Origin: Treponema saccharophilum DSM 2985
Lineage (GTDB): Bacteria > Spirochaetota > Spirochaetia > Treponematales > Treponemataceae
Direction of reading: 5' to 3'
Assembly (NCBI RefSeq): GCF_000255555.1
Contig: NZ_AGRW01000051.1
Span: 1-64,000, forward strand
DNA length: 64,000 nucleotides
Shown: positions 5,301 to 13,932 of the stretch, in pieces
Layout: each line of letters opens with the position of its first letter
How positions within the stretch are numbered: the first letter of the stretch is position 1
Position numbers and translations under genes: made by a program
The notes under the pieces: generated by a model
What the model was told of the DNA's origin: nothing
The model's input: the letters and a program-made list of their open reading frames with translations, nothing else
Database searches by the model: none

Positions 5301-6914
5301 ATGAAATACTTTTCGTTGTTTTTTGAGGCACGAGGCATACAATCTTACATTTTTGAAAGCGGCAAAATGAAAGAGATGGTTGGTGCCAGCGAACTTGTAA
5401 AGGAATTGTGTGAGCGTGATTTGAATGTCGTCATTAAGCATCTCGAATTGAAAGAAATAATACCGAATTCCAAAGAAGATTCTAAAAAACTTGAATCCAT
5501 GAGTGAAGAACAAGTATTCTTTTCAAGGCGGAGCGGTGGTGGTTTTACGGCATTGTTTGCTGACAAAGAAGTGCGTGACCGATTCCTTGCAGTATGGAGC
5601 ATGCTCGTTTCTTCATTGGCTCCAGGTCTTGAGACTGTTCATGCGGTCTCTGAATCAGAAAATTTGCAGGAACTTATAAAAGAGACATACGACATTCTTG
5701 GCCACAATAGAAATTGTCCTCCTCCATTCTTGCCGGAAGCAACGCCTGAGCATGTGCTCGCCCCTAGAACGGGGAAGCCGGCTGTAGAGAACCGTTTCGA
5801 TTCTGATGGAAAAAGGATTTGGACTGATGAAGCTAGCGTGAAAAAACTTGCCGCAGACAAGCAAGGTTTACATGCGTTGGCGGATGCATTTCTTCCATCG
5901 AAGCAAACAGAATTCAAATTTCCGAAAAATCTTGAATTTGAAGAAAATGGAAGTTGTGAATTTCCGTTCAAAAAAGATTCTCGTTATATTGGATTGATTC
6001 ATGCTGACGGCAACGGACTCGGACAATCATTGATAGAAATTCGAGAAAGTTTTTCAGATGGAGCTGAATATGCCGTGATGTTAAGGTTATTTTCCGACCG
6101 GCTAGAAAAATCTACAAAAGAAGCTGCTCAGAAAGCAACTCTCAAACTCATAGAAAAATATGGTGCAGAATCAGGAATGCTCCCACTTCGCCCGCTCGTT
6201 CTCGGCGGCGATGACTTGACGGTTATTGTTCGGGCTGACTATGCAATGCAGTTCACAGAAGATTATTGTAAGTATTTTGAAGAAACAACAGAAAGCAATT
6301 TTAAATATTTGCATGAAGCCTCTGGTGGTAAAATCCCTAACAAACTTACGGCCTGTGCAGGAATTGCCTATATAAAAAATAATCAGCCGTTTATGGATTC
6401 TTTTGAACTGGCAGAATCTTTGTGTTCTGCTTCTAAGAAAGTTTCAAAAGATGTCAAGAAAAAAGAATCCAGAGAATATATTCCTGCAACAGTGACAAGC
6501 CTTGTTGTCACGAATTCATTTATTGAAAGTTATGAGGAATACAAGAAAAACGAACTTATTATAAAAAAAGGTGATAAAACGTATGTTGCGACATTAGATG
6601 CTTATGCCTTCGACGAAAATGAAAAATCAATTCCTACTTTAAGAGCTTTGAGAAATCTTTGTGAAGCTTTAAGAAAAGAAGGGGTCACTTCATCTTCTGC
6701 TAGACAATATGCAACGATGATATTCGGTGACGAAAACATTTCCCGTGAAAAATGGCGGCGGTGGATAGAAAACCTTCAAAAACGAAACTTATTTGAAGAT
6801 TTTTCAAAATGCATGAAACTTTTCGGTGTGGAAAATGCAAAAGAATCACCTTGGACAAAAGACGGAAGAACACCTCTTTTTGATGCGCTTCAGTTTATGA
6901 GCATGGAAAACTAG
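5301..6914 (+). CDS. cas10: Cas10 (Csm1/Cmr2-like), HD-less, 537 aa
   Basis: Cas10 is the large subunit of the type III complex; on target RNA binding its Palm domain makes cyclic oligoadenylate or another nucleotide messenger. The active-site GGDD is at residues 302-305 (LGGDDLTVIVRADYA), and the upstream Palm strand IGLIHADGNGLGQSL (D236) supplies the other metal ligand. A first Palm-like half (SLFFEARGIQSYIFESGKMKEMVGASELV) precedes it, and the RYATMIFGD-like helical end is C-terminal. There is no N-terminal HD nuclease domain and the protein is short for the family, so this effector should signal but not cut single-stranded DNA. Only 12 bases separate it from cas6. CARF proteins at 2,713 and 13,933 are the obvious receivers. 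Confidence 0.92.
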   Translation: MKYFSLFFEARGIQSYIFESGKMKEMVGASELVKELCERDLNVVIKHLELKEIIPNSKEDSKKLESMSEEQVFFSRRSGGGFTALFADKEVRDRFLAVWSMLVSSLAPGLETVHAVSESENLQELIKETYDILGHNRNCPPPFLPEATPEHVLAPRTGKPAVENRFDSDGKRIWTDEASVKKLAADKQGLHALADAFLPSKQTEFKFPKNLEFEENGSCEFPFKKDSRYIGLIHADGNGLGQSLIEIRESFSDGAEYAVMLRLFSDRLEKSTKEAAQKATLKLIEKYGAESGMLPLRPLVLGGDDLTVIVRADYAMQFTEDYCKYFEETTESNFKYLHEASGGKIPNKLTACAGIAYIKNNQPFMDSFELAESLCSASKKVSKDVKKKESREYIPATVTSLVVTNSFIESYEEYKKNELIIKKGDKTYVATLDAYAFDENEKSIPTLRALRNLCEALRKEGVTSSSARQYATMIFGDENISREKWRRWIENLQKRNLFEDFSKCMKLFGVENAKESPWTKDGRTPLFDALQFMSMEN

Positions 6915-6922
6915 GAGAAGGA

Positions 6923-7513
6923 ATGATGCTTAGAACTACAATGGTTTTGAAAATGCAAGGATATTGGGCAGTTGGAAGCGGAAAAGGTGGCGGTAATGAA
7001 GTAGACAACCGTATTGACAGGGATGCTGACGGATTGCCTTATGTGCCTGGGAAAATGCTCAAAGGCCTTGTGAAAGACGCATGTCTGCGACTCAAAAATG
7101 CAGGAAACAAAAACTACTGTTTTGTTGATGAAATATTCGGCGCTGTTGATTTGAATGGAAACATGAACAGAACCATGAGCAAAGCCGGAAAAATTTATTT
7201 TTCCGATGCCCGTCTTCCTCCTCAATTGAGGTCTGTATTGTCGAAGAGCGAAACACAATCCGAAAGGGACAATCTGACACGGAACATATATTCCACGGCC
7301 ATTGATGATGAAACAGGAACGGCCGATGACAGAAGTCTTCGGGGGTATGAAGTCGCGGTGCCAATGGATTTGTACGCAAGGATGGAATGCGATTGTGATA
7401 AAACAACATTCGATTGTATAAAAAAGGCTGCTGGAAAGCTTGTCCGTGCTGTCGGCTCCCATAAATCCCGGGGATTGGGAGAGGTTGTGATTGAATTCAA
7501 GGATGAGGCATAA
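6923..7513 (+). CDS. Cas7-like RAMP (Csm3 family), 196 aa
   Basis: This is one of the backbone subunits that line the crRNA. The N-terminal RAMP strand is followed by a glycine-rich GSGKGGGNEVDN and RDADGLPYVPGKMLKGLVKDA (residues ~33-54), the Csm3-type signature in which the acidic residue before PYVPG cuts target RNA every six nucleotides. The C-terminal GSHKSRGLGEVVIEF is the G-rich loop of the superfamily. Length is normal for a single Cas7. GGAGAAGG lies just upstream, with ATG at 6923 or 6926 both possible. It overlaps nothing but is only 1 base from csx10, indicating translational coupling. Confidence 0.85.
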   Translation: MMLRTTMVLKMQGYWAVGSGKGGGNEVDNRIDRDADGLPYVPGKMLKGLVKDACLRLKNAGNKNYCFVDEIFGAVDLNGNMNRTMSKAGKIYFSDARLPPQLRSVLSKSETQSERDNLTRNIYSTAIDDETGTADDRSLRGYEVAVPMDLYARMECDCDKTTFDCIKKAAGKLVRAVGSHKSRGLGEVVIEFKDEA

Positions 7514-7514
7514 A

Positions 7515-9086
7515 ATGGGTGAATTATATTTCAAGGCTGAATTATTGGATGATGTCGTTCTAAGTCAAAAGACAGCTACGGTCGGAGACCATAAATCTTT
7601 GGATTATATTCCGGGTTCTGTGTTCTTAGGTATTGCGGCATCTCGTTTTTATTCTTCTATTGGTAAAGAGAACGCTTGGACTGTTTTTCATACTTCAAAA
7701 GTCCGTTTCTGCAATGCTTATCCGCTTGTTGATGGAAAGCGGTCTCTGCCAATGCCACTGTCTCTTCATTCGGAAAAGGTTCCTCGCACGGGAAAAGAGA
7801 ATACTGTTTTGAATTTCGCTAATTGTGCTTCGGATATAAAGGAGGAAGGAATCCAATATAGGCAAAACAGAAGCGGTTATGTTTGCATTTCTGACGGTGC
7901 GAAAATCCGCATAAAAAATCCCTCAAAGACAAGTAGGATGCGCACTGCCATTAATGCGAAGACTGGTACGGCGGCAAAAACTCAGCTCTATGGTTATGAA
8001 AGCCTTGATGCTGGTCAAATTTTCATCGGAAAAATTGAATGGGATGATTCCGTAACAGATGTGATTCCTCAGATTGTCTCTTTATTTGAGACTGGCGAAA
8101 TTGTCCATGCCGGCCGCTCAAAGACAGCTTCTTATGGGTGTGTGAAAATTTCAAAATACAATGCGTCATTCGAAAAAACGGAAGTTAGTTTGCCTGTCAC
8201 AACTTCTTTTTCGATACTTGCGGTTTCTGATATCTGTATGAGGAATCCTGCCACAGGAACTCCGGATCTGAATGTCTCGCCAAGTTCTCTGGGGCTTAGC
8301 GATGAATGGGAATTGGACAGAAGCAAGAGCTTTGCCCGTCCTTCGTATCTATGTCAATACAACGCACATCGCCGTGAAATAGAGATGCAGAAGACGCTTA
8401 TTTCGAAAGGCAGTGTTTTTACGTTCAAATCTAAATCAAATCGGAATCTGAATACGGAAGAAAAAGAATGCATAAAATCCGCAGTCACGCAGGGAATAGG
8501 AGAATCTAAAGGACAAGGTTTCGGAGAAATCGCTTTGTTTGAAATTGGCAAGGAATTCACAAAGGAAGATTTTGTTGAAGGAGTTCCAGATGTTAAGCCG
8601 GAGCTGACTTCTGATGAGAAAGCGTGGCTTGACTGGCTCAAACCTGTGTTTGTCAGTGGGAATGTTGAGAAAAAAGTAAAAGCTGCTCTTAAAGAATTTG
8701 TCGAACTTTGCAGAAAGATAAAAATATTCCACTCTTTTGGTGACGACGATGTTTTCTGGCCAGGAAACGCCCAGTGGGGAAGGATCCTTGAGGTTGCAAA
8801 GGAATGCAGGACGAAAGATGATTTGAATAATCGACTTAGTACTGTAATAAAACCTTTAACAGAATCGAAAACCGAGCGGAATGGTGATACGAAGGTTTCA
8901 AATCCAGATGAGGAATGGAATTATGAGTCTTATTCAAAAGGCAAGACCTTGCGCGATTGGCTTTTCGACTTTATCAAAGATACATCTTTGAATGACAAAG
9001 ATGTAAAAATTGCCTTGCAAGAGCTTGTAAAACGATGCAAGGACAAAATCGCCGAAAAGAACTGGCTTAATGGAGATGAAAAATGA
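7515..9086 (+). CDS. csx10: Csx10, subtype III-D RAMP protein, 523 aa
   Basis: Csx10 is the III-D marker and serves as the Cas5-like subunit that caps the crRNA 5' tag. The start is ATG 7515, one base after the previous stop and 8 bases after AGGATGAGG; upstream in-frame ATG and TTG codons lie inside the neighbouring gene. The family signature is present at the N-terminus: KAELLDDVVLSQKTATVGDHKSLDYIPGSVFLGIAA. Further on, TGEIVHAGRSKTASYGCVKI and GESKGQGFGEIALFEIG are two RAMP G-rich loops, consistent with two RRM-like domains. The last 150 residues are helical and lysine/tryptophan-rich, with no family I recognise; they could be a fused Cas11-like small subunit, which would explain the missing csm2. 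That last idea is inference. Confidence 0.85.
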   Translation: MGELYFKAELLDDVVLSQKTATVGDHKSLDYIPGSVFLGIAASRFYSSIGKENAWTVFHTSKVRFCNAYPLVDGKRSLPMPLSLHSEKVPRTGKENTVLNFANCASDIKEEGIQYRQNRSGYVCISDGAKIRIKNPSKTSRMRTAINAKTGTAAKTQLYGYESLDAGQIFIGKIEWDDSVTDVIPQIVSLFETGEIVHAGRSKTASYGCVKISKYNASFEKTEVSLPVTTSFSILAVSDICMRNPATGTPDLNVSPSSLGLSDEWELDRSKSFARPSYLCQYNAHRREIEMQKTLISKGSVFTFKSKSNRNLNTEEKECIKSAVTQGIGESKGQGFGEIALFEIGKEFTKEDFVEGVPDVKPELTSDEKAWLDWLKPVFVSGNVEKKVKAALKEFVELCRKIKIFHSFGDDDVFWPGNAQWGRILEVAKECRTKDDLNNRLSTVIKPLTESKTERNGDTKVSNPDEEWNYESYSKGKTLRDWLFDFIKDTSLNDKDVKIALQELVKRCKDKIAEKNWLNGDEK

Positions 9087-10426
9087 GCAGGCTTGATAAA
9101 AAATTTTATTATTGCGCAAAAATCACGATAGAAGCTCTTTCGCCATTGGTTCTGTCTTCCGGAAAAGGAGGAAACTTTTTTGATGTGGAACTTGTCCGTG
9201 ATGCGAATGGACTTCCTGCAATTCCTGGAACAACTATTGCGGGGATTCTTCGCCATGCTGTCCAGAAAGAAAGGGGACTTGACTTTGTAAATGAGCTTTT
9301 TGGTTGTCAAAAAAGGGATGCCGGAAATTCATCGCTACTTGAAGTTTCTTGGGCGTATGTTCACGATTCAAAAAACACCGTCCATAAATCATTTTATCCG
9401 AAAGAAGCTATAGAAGCCGACGCAATACTGAAGGAGCTGTACATCACTGATAATCCCGATTTCAAAAGAGACCATGTTCGCCTTTCTGAAAGAGGAACAG
9501 CTTACGAGGCTGGAAAATTTGACAGGTATTTTGTTCCGACTGGCAGCCGTTTTACTTTTTCCATTGGAATGTGGTCGGATAGCGAGAGAGATGATGAAAA
9601 ATGGAACTCTATTTTGAAGGTACTGTTTTCTCCGTTGTTCAGAATAGGTGCGGCAGGCAGGGACGGATACGGGAAAATAAAAATAAACGAAATAAAAGTT
9701 CCGTCAAAAAAATGCTTTGATTTGTCGAACGAAGAAGATTTGGAAGCCTTCAAAAACTGCCCAGCAACACTGGACCTTTCGTCATTCGATGACAAATTTG
9801 ACAAGCTTGACCTAACATTGAGTTTTCCTTTCGGTTTTAGAATCGGAGGTGGCTCAAAATCGTTCCTGAAAAATGCTCATCCGGCTGATATGCTTCCATA
9901 CAGCGAGCGGTGCATAAAATGGCTCGGAAATAAAGGCTCTTTTGAATCCGTGCCTAAAATAGCGATTCCAGGCTCTGCCTTGAAGGGAGCGTTGCGCCAC
10001 AGGACAGCGTTTCATCTTGCGAGAATCACAAAGAATTGGAACATAGGCAAAAAAAATGAGGACGATGGGCTTTCGATGCTTTTTGGATTTGCATCAAACA
10101 ATGGCGATTCAGAATCAAAGGGAATGTCTGGAAAACTCTGGTTTACCGATTTGTATCTTGAAGATGCCAAAACATATCAGCTTTCAAGAAACAGCATAGA
10201 CCGTTTTACTGGCGGAACTCTTCCGGGCGCATTGTTCCAAGAAGAGAATGTCCGAGCAGAACAGACATTTGAAACGAGCATATATCTTGATAAATCGATT
10301 GATAAATCCAGCAATGAATACAAGGCATTCTCATGGGCTTTGGAAGATTTGAAATCCGGTCGTCTTGCATTAGGCGGCGGTTCAGGGCATGGACTCGGCT
10401 TCAATCATGCAGAGGAGAAAAACTGA
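9083..10426 (+). CDS. Cas7-Cas7 fusion RAMP protein, 447 aa
   Basis: ATG 9083 overlaps the csx10 stop (ATGA). Two Cas7/Csm3-like domains lie in tandem. The first has LSSGKGGNFFDVELVRD followed by ANGLPAIPGTTIAGILRHA near residues 40-60 and the loop GAAGRDGYGKIKI near 190. The second has LSFPFGFRIGGGS, KIAIPGSALKGALRHRTA near 292-309 and NSIDRFTGGTLPGALF, ending in LALGGGSGHGLGF. The acidic residue before the IPG motif is kept in domain one (RDANGLP) but replaced in domain two (ESVPKIAIPG), so only one of the two may cleave target RNA. Fused Cas7 subunits are usual in III-D/III-E lineages. Confidence 0.85.
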   Translation: MSRLDKKFYYCAKITIEALSPLVLSSGKGGNFFDVELVRDANGLPAIPGTTIAGILRHAVQKERGLDFVNELFGCQKRDAGNSSLLEVSWAYVHDSKNTVHKSFYPKEAIEADAILKELYITDNPDFKRDHVRLSERGTAYEAGKFDRYFVPTGSRFTFSIGMWSDSERDDEKWNSILKVLFSPLFRIGAAGRDGYGKIKINEIKVPSKKCFDLSNEEDLEAFKNCPATLDLSSFDDKFDKLDLTLSFPFGFRIGGGSKSFLKNAHPADMLPYSERCIKWLGNKGSFESVPKIAIPGSALKGALRHRTAFHLARITKNWNIGKKNEDDGLSMLFGFASNNGDSESKGMSGKLWFTDLYLEDAKTYQLSRNSIDRFTGGTLPGALFQEENVRAEQTFETSIYLDKSIDKSSNEYKAFSWALEDLKSGRLALGGGSGHGLGFNHAEEKN

Positions 10427-10428
10427 TT

Positions 10429-10887
10429 ATGAATAAAGAAGATTTGGATTTTTTGAATTCCGAAAGCGGAGACAACTATTCAGAAACAAAAATTTGCATC
10501 CACTCAAAATCTCTGGATTCAAATTCTGATGCTGTAAGAGAGATAAAAAATTTTTCTCCTGCCGACGGCTGGATTTCATATCAGTCCACAACTGCAAAAA
10601 GAGTACGAGGCGCAGATTTCGAAGTCGAAGGAGAGCATATTCTTTCCGGGGAGTTTTACAACGTAAACGGAACGTCATTAGCCGTGCGTTTTGACGGAGA
10701 AAAGTGGAATTTTTTCACTTGTTCAGAATCTGATGATGGCGATTCTGTCTTGAAGAAAAATGTGAAGCAGCTTTCAAAAGAAGGAAACAATATTTACTTG
10801 AATTACGATGTCTACTATCGGTTTGATGAGAATTTTGGCTACAGGCCTTATTGCTCTGCATTTACAGGATTTTCGGAGGAAAAATAA
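10429..10887 (+). CDS. Csx19-like small III-D protein, 152 aa
   Basis: ATG 10429 lies right after the preceding stop. The N-terminal 40 residues are acidic and polar; the rest is beta-rich with GEFYNVNGTSLAVRFDGEKWNFFTCSESD and a closing YLNYDVYYRFDENFGYRP. The arrangement (W-centred strand pair followed by a Y-x-x-YY strand) and position between two RAMP genes match the small accessory protein of III-D operons (csx19 / TIGR03984-type), but I can only judge by pattern and place. It would be a structural partner of the effector complex rather than an enzyme; no catalytic motif is seen. Its stop overlaps the next start (TAATG). Confidence 0.5.
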   Translation: MNKEDLDFLNSESGDNYSETKICIHSKSLDSNSDAVREIKNFSPADGWISYQSTTAKRVRGADFEVEGEHILSGEFYNVNGTSLAVRFDGEKWNFFTCSESDDGDSVLKKNVKQLSKEGNNIYLNYDVYYRFDENFGYRPYCSAFTGFSEEK

Positions 10888-12947
10888 TGATAAAAGCTCC
10901 TTACAATTTTGTTCCGCTCGCACAGAAAGTCGTATTTCCAGAATGGGGTTCCCAGATTTCGATTGACAGCCCTTTTGAAGATGGGATTTCTGGAACAATA
11001 AGCGTCAGATATACTGCACAAACTCCTGTTTTTGTTGGAAACGGGAAAAACGATAATGGCAATATTGATAATTACAAAGCAGCAAACGGAAAATTCGCAA
11101 TTCCTGGCTCAAGCCTCAGGGGAATGTTTCGCAATGTGATTGAGATTGCCTCGTTCGGAAAATTCAACCGAGTTTCGGACGCTGCTTTGAGCGTTAGGGA
11201 TTTGACAAATGCTGCAAAAAAACTATATAGGAGTCATTTTACCAATAAAAGCATAAAAGGCGGCTGGCTTATTTTTGAAAATTCTGGATGGGTAGTCTAT
11301 CCTGTCGAATACAAAAGAATTGAAGATTCTGATATTGAGAAATATTATGAATTGGAGTCTGGTGCCCTTACAAAACGAGAAGATTCTAAGGATAGAATAA
11401 ATAAACTTCACAATGATGTAGCAGTTTTTTTCTCGGCAGGAGAAACAAAAGTTTCTAGAATTAAGAAAACGGAATATACGGGTTCCGTAAGTGGCTTTAT
11501 TGTTCTGACAGGTAATCCAGGTGGAAAAAAACATCTAGATTTTGTTTTTGAAGACAAAGGAAAGCAAAAAATCATTGTTGATTATGCAACCATTCTCCAA
11601 TTCAAGCAGACAAATGCGCCAAAAGCGGCCGATCAGAAAAAGGGGCTTGACTTGGCGAAAAAGCTAAACGACTGCAAGAATATCGGATATCCTGGAATCC
11701 CAGTCTTTTATCTGCCGGATTCAAACGGAAATCCTGAATCGCTTGGTCTTTCCATGATGTACCGACTTCCATATAAAAATTCCTTGCATGACGCTGTTAG
11801 GAATTCCTCTGAAGATAACTTCTCGGACAAGCTGGATTTTGCAGAATGTATGTTCGGAAAAATCGAAAATACAAAAACTGAGAAATCAGATTACAATTTT
11901 TCTTTGCGCGGAAGGGTTCAGCTTGAGGATGCCGTAACGAACAGCGTTGCTCTCGCACAAAAAGTCGATACAATCCTGAGTAATCCAAAACCATCTTTTT
12001 ATCCGAACTATATTCAGCAAGATACCAGAAATCAGGAATACAAGACTTTGATGGATAATGATGTTCTGCTTCGTGGATGGAAACGCTACCCTGTAAGGAA
12101 CAAAACAAATATTGTAAAGCCAAATCAGGATCAGGAAAAACAGACCTCTCATTTTTCCCCATTGCAGAAAGGAACTGTCTTTGAAGGGAAAATCCATTTC
12201 CATAACCTAAAGAAAGAAGAACTCGGCCTCCTGCTCTGGGCGATTGCATGGGGAAACGACAAAAATCTCTCCCACGCAGTCGGAATGGGAAAATCGTGTG
12301 GCTTCGGACAGATAAGGGCAGAGATATCTTCAATGTCATACTTGAACAATGATTCTTCAGATAACAAATATAGGACAGCCTCTGTAGATGAAATAAATTC
12401 TTGGATACGAATATTCGAGTCATACATGGAAGGCAAAGTTGTCGGTTGGAAAAACTGCCAGCAACTGAAAGAACTCAAAGCCATGGCTAATCCAAATAAT
12501 GCGGAGCGACCGAAATGGGATTTGGCTCACATGGTATTGGATCTAAAAGGTAAGAATGAATTTGTCGAAGCGAAAAAAGGTTTATGTTTTTTGTCGGCTT
12601 ATTCCGAGGAAAATCAGGAATCAAATCTTTCGCATGGGTTTGTAAGACAAAACAATCAAACTTCTTTTCAGAACAACCGCGGATATGGAAAGCCATCTCA
12701 GAACATTGCAAAAAAAATGCCACATTCAGAGGCTGGTGTGGCAAATGGTTCAATACAGGTTTGCGTTTTGCTGCAAGAAAAAACAAAAAAAGGCGGTTGG
12801 AAAGCCTGTGTAAAGGATACTCCAGAAATCTGCGGATCGATAATAAATACTGCTGATGTTCCAACTGATAAAAATGCTGGGGATGAAATAAAACTAAAAG
12901 TTGCTTCTGTAAAAGGCGACACTTCTTCGTTCCGATATGAAAAATAA
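10887..12947 (+). CDS. TIGR03986-type RAMP protein, 686 aa
   Basis: GGAGG precedes ATG 10887. The N-terminus PYNFVPLAQKVVFPEWG followed by SGTISVRYTAQTPVFVGNG and FAIPGSSLRGMFRNVIEIASF is the recognised signature of the long III-D RAMP (TIGR03986). The second half holds a further RAMP-like unit (KGTVFEGKIHFHNLKKEELGLLL, then GMGKSCGFGQIRAEI), and the C-terminal 200 residues contain a QNNQTSFQNNRGYGKPSQN low-complexity linker and a small beta domain. It probably forms a double Cas7/Cas5-like part of the effector backbone. The -10 to +1 overlap with the csx19-like gene shows tight coupling. Confidence 0.85.
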   Translation: MIKAPYNFVPLAQKVVFPEWGSQISIDSPFEDGISGTISVRYTAQTPVFVGNGKNDNGNIDNYKAANGKFAIPGSSLRGMFRNVIEIASFGKFNRVSDAALSVRDLTNAAKKLYRSHFTNKSIKGGWLIFENSGWVVYPVEYKRIEDSDIEKYYELESGALTKREDSKDRINKLHNDVAVFFSAGETKVSRIKKTEYTGSVSGFIVLTGNPGGKKHLDFVFEDKGKQKIIVDYATILQFKQTNAPKAADQKKGLDLAKKLNDCKNIGYPGIPVFYLPDSNGNPESLGLSMMYRLPYKNSLHDAVRNSSEDNFSDKLDFAECMFGKIENTKTEKSDYNFSLRGRVQLEDAVTNSVALAQKVDTILSNPKPSFYPNYIQQDTRNQEYKTLMDNDVLLRGWKRYPVRNKTNIVKPNQDQEKQTSHFSPLQKGTVFEGKIHFHNLKKEELGLLLWAIAWGNDKNLSHAVGMGKSCGFGQIRAEISSMSYLNNDSSDNKYRTASVDEINSWIRIFESYMEGKVVGWKNCQQLKELKAMANPNNAERPKWDLAHMVLDLKGKNEFVEAKKGLCFLSAYSEENQESNLSHGFVRQNNQTSFQNNRGYGKPSQNIAKKMPHSEAGVANGSIQVCVLLQEKTKKGGWKACVKDTPEICGSIINTADVPTDKNAGDEIKLKVASVKGDTSSFRYEK

Positions 12948-12971
12948 AAAAACAACAGGAGTTCCCACAAA

Positions 12972-13451
12972 ATGACCCTCTACCACGGCAGCAACATCAA
13001 AGTAAATTCTCCCAAATTGCTGAAAACACAGCGTTCGCTCGATTTCGGGAAGGGCTTTTATACAACGAGCGATTTTGAGCAGGCGAGAAAGTGGGCGGAG
13101 CGGACGGCTCGGATTCGTGAAAGCGGGGAGGGCGTTGTCTCCTGCTACGAATTTCCCGACAGCGCGTTTGAGTCACTTTCCGTGCTTCGTTTTGAAAAAG
13201 CTGACGCCGCTTGGCTAGAATACGTTACAAAGAACCGAAGGGGAAACGAAACTGTTAGTGACTACGATTTGGTAGTCGGTCCCGTCGCGAACGACCAGAC
13301 CTTTCCCACGATTCTTTTGTATCTCGACGGTTACATCGACGCCCAAAGCGCGATTCGGCAGCTCCTTCCACAAAAACTCAAGGACCAGTACACGTTCAAA
13401 ACTGAAAAATCGTTGTCGCTCCTGCGATTCGTTGAAGGAAGAAAAATATGA
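12972..13451 (+). CDS. DUF3990 protein, ADP-ribosyltransferase-like, 159 aa
   Basis: AGGAG at 12957 precedes ATG 12972. The N-terminus [19 protein letters not shown] then [20 protein letters not shown] is the DUF3990 signature; the H-G-S and the Y-T-T followed by an aligned QA resemble the NAD-binding H...Y-T-T of ADP-ribosyltransferases. [16 protein letters not shown] and the distal [27 protein letters not shown] complete the domain (a Q-Y-T-F-x-T-E end where ARTs keep a catalytic glutamate). Proteins of this family are usually coded next to DUF3791, as here, and are predicted toxins that modify a cellular target. The gene is inside the cas operon, downstream of the RAMPs and upstream of csx1. 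Family sure, activity inferred. Confidence 0.85.
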   Translation: MTLYHGSNIKVNSPKLLKTQRSLDFGKGFYTTSDFEQARKWAERTARIRESGEGVVSCYEFPDSAFESLSVLRFEKADAAWLEYVTKNRRGNETVSDYDLVVGPVANDQTFPTILLYLDGYIDAQSAIRQLLPQKLKDQYTFKTEKSLSLLRFVEGRKI

Positions 13452-13693
13452 AGAAGAACGTCTATTTCGCCATCGACTATTACGACCGCAAAGTGATTCA
13501 GCTCATAATCGACAAGTACAATTTTGAGCCGATGGAGGCGGCGCGGAATTTCATCATGTCCAAGACTCATTCCTTGCTTGAGGATGCCGAGTACGGGCTT
13601 CTGGGCTTTTCTGAATTCGCCGTCTTCGACATGTGGGAAGCCGAGCGGATGACAGGCGACCTTCGCAACTCCGTGTATGTGAGAGGGGAATAG
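13448..13693 (+). CDS. Small protein of the DUF3990/DUF3791 module, 81 aa
   Basis: The start overlaps the DUF3990 stop (ATGA), so the two are co-translated. The protein is helical and acidic with aromatic patches ([57 protein letters not shown]). No catalytic motif is seen. Proteins of this size between DUF3990 and DUF3791 are common in clostridia and treponemes; one of the two small partners is likely the antitoxin. I do not know a specific function. Confidence 0.75.
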   Translation: MKKNVYFAIDYYDRKVIQLIIDKYNFEPMEAARNFIMSKTHSLLEDAEYGLLGFSEFAVFDMWEAERMTGDLRNSVYVRGE

Positions 13694-13694
13694 C

Positions 13695-13904
13695 ATGACC
13701 GACGAACTGAAATTCTTCATTTTGCTGCTTGAAAAGTACGCATACGACAAAAACATTCCGACGGCAGATGTCCTTCGAGAATGGGAAGAAAAAAATCTTG
13801 TCCAGGAGATATACGATTACTACGAGGTGTACCACACTGAGCGCATCGAAAACGCCTACGAGGATGTGGAGCATCTGATGAAGACTGGAAAACATCTGTG
13901 GTAA
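13695..13904 (+). CDS. DUF3791 protein, putative antitoxin, 69 aa
   Basis: It begins one base after the previous stop. ELKFFILLLEKYAYDKNIPTADVLREWEEKN and IYDYYEVYHTERIENAYEDVE form the all-helical DUF3791 fold. DUF3791 and DUF3990 are encoded together in many firmicutes and spirochaetes, and the pair is read as a type II-like toxin-antitoxin system. The role as antitoxin is inference from size, acidity and linkage. Confidence 0.8.
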   Translation: MTDELKFFILLLEKYAYDKNIPTADVLREWEEKNLVQEIYDYYEVYHTERIENAYEDVEHLMKTGKHLW

Positions 13905-13932
13905 TTGAAAAACAAGACAATGGGAGAAAAAC

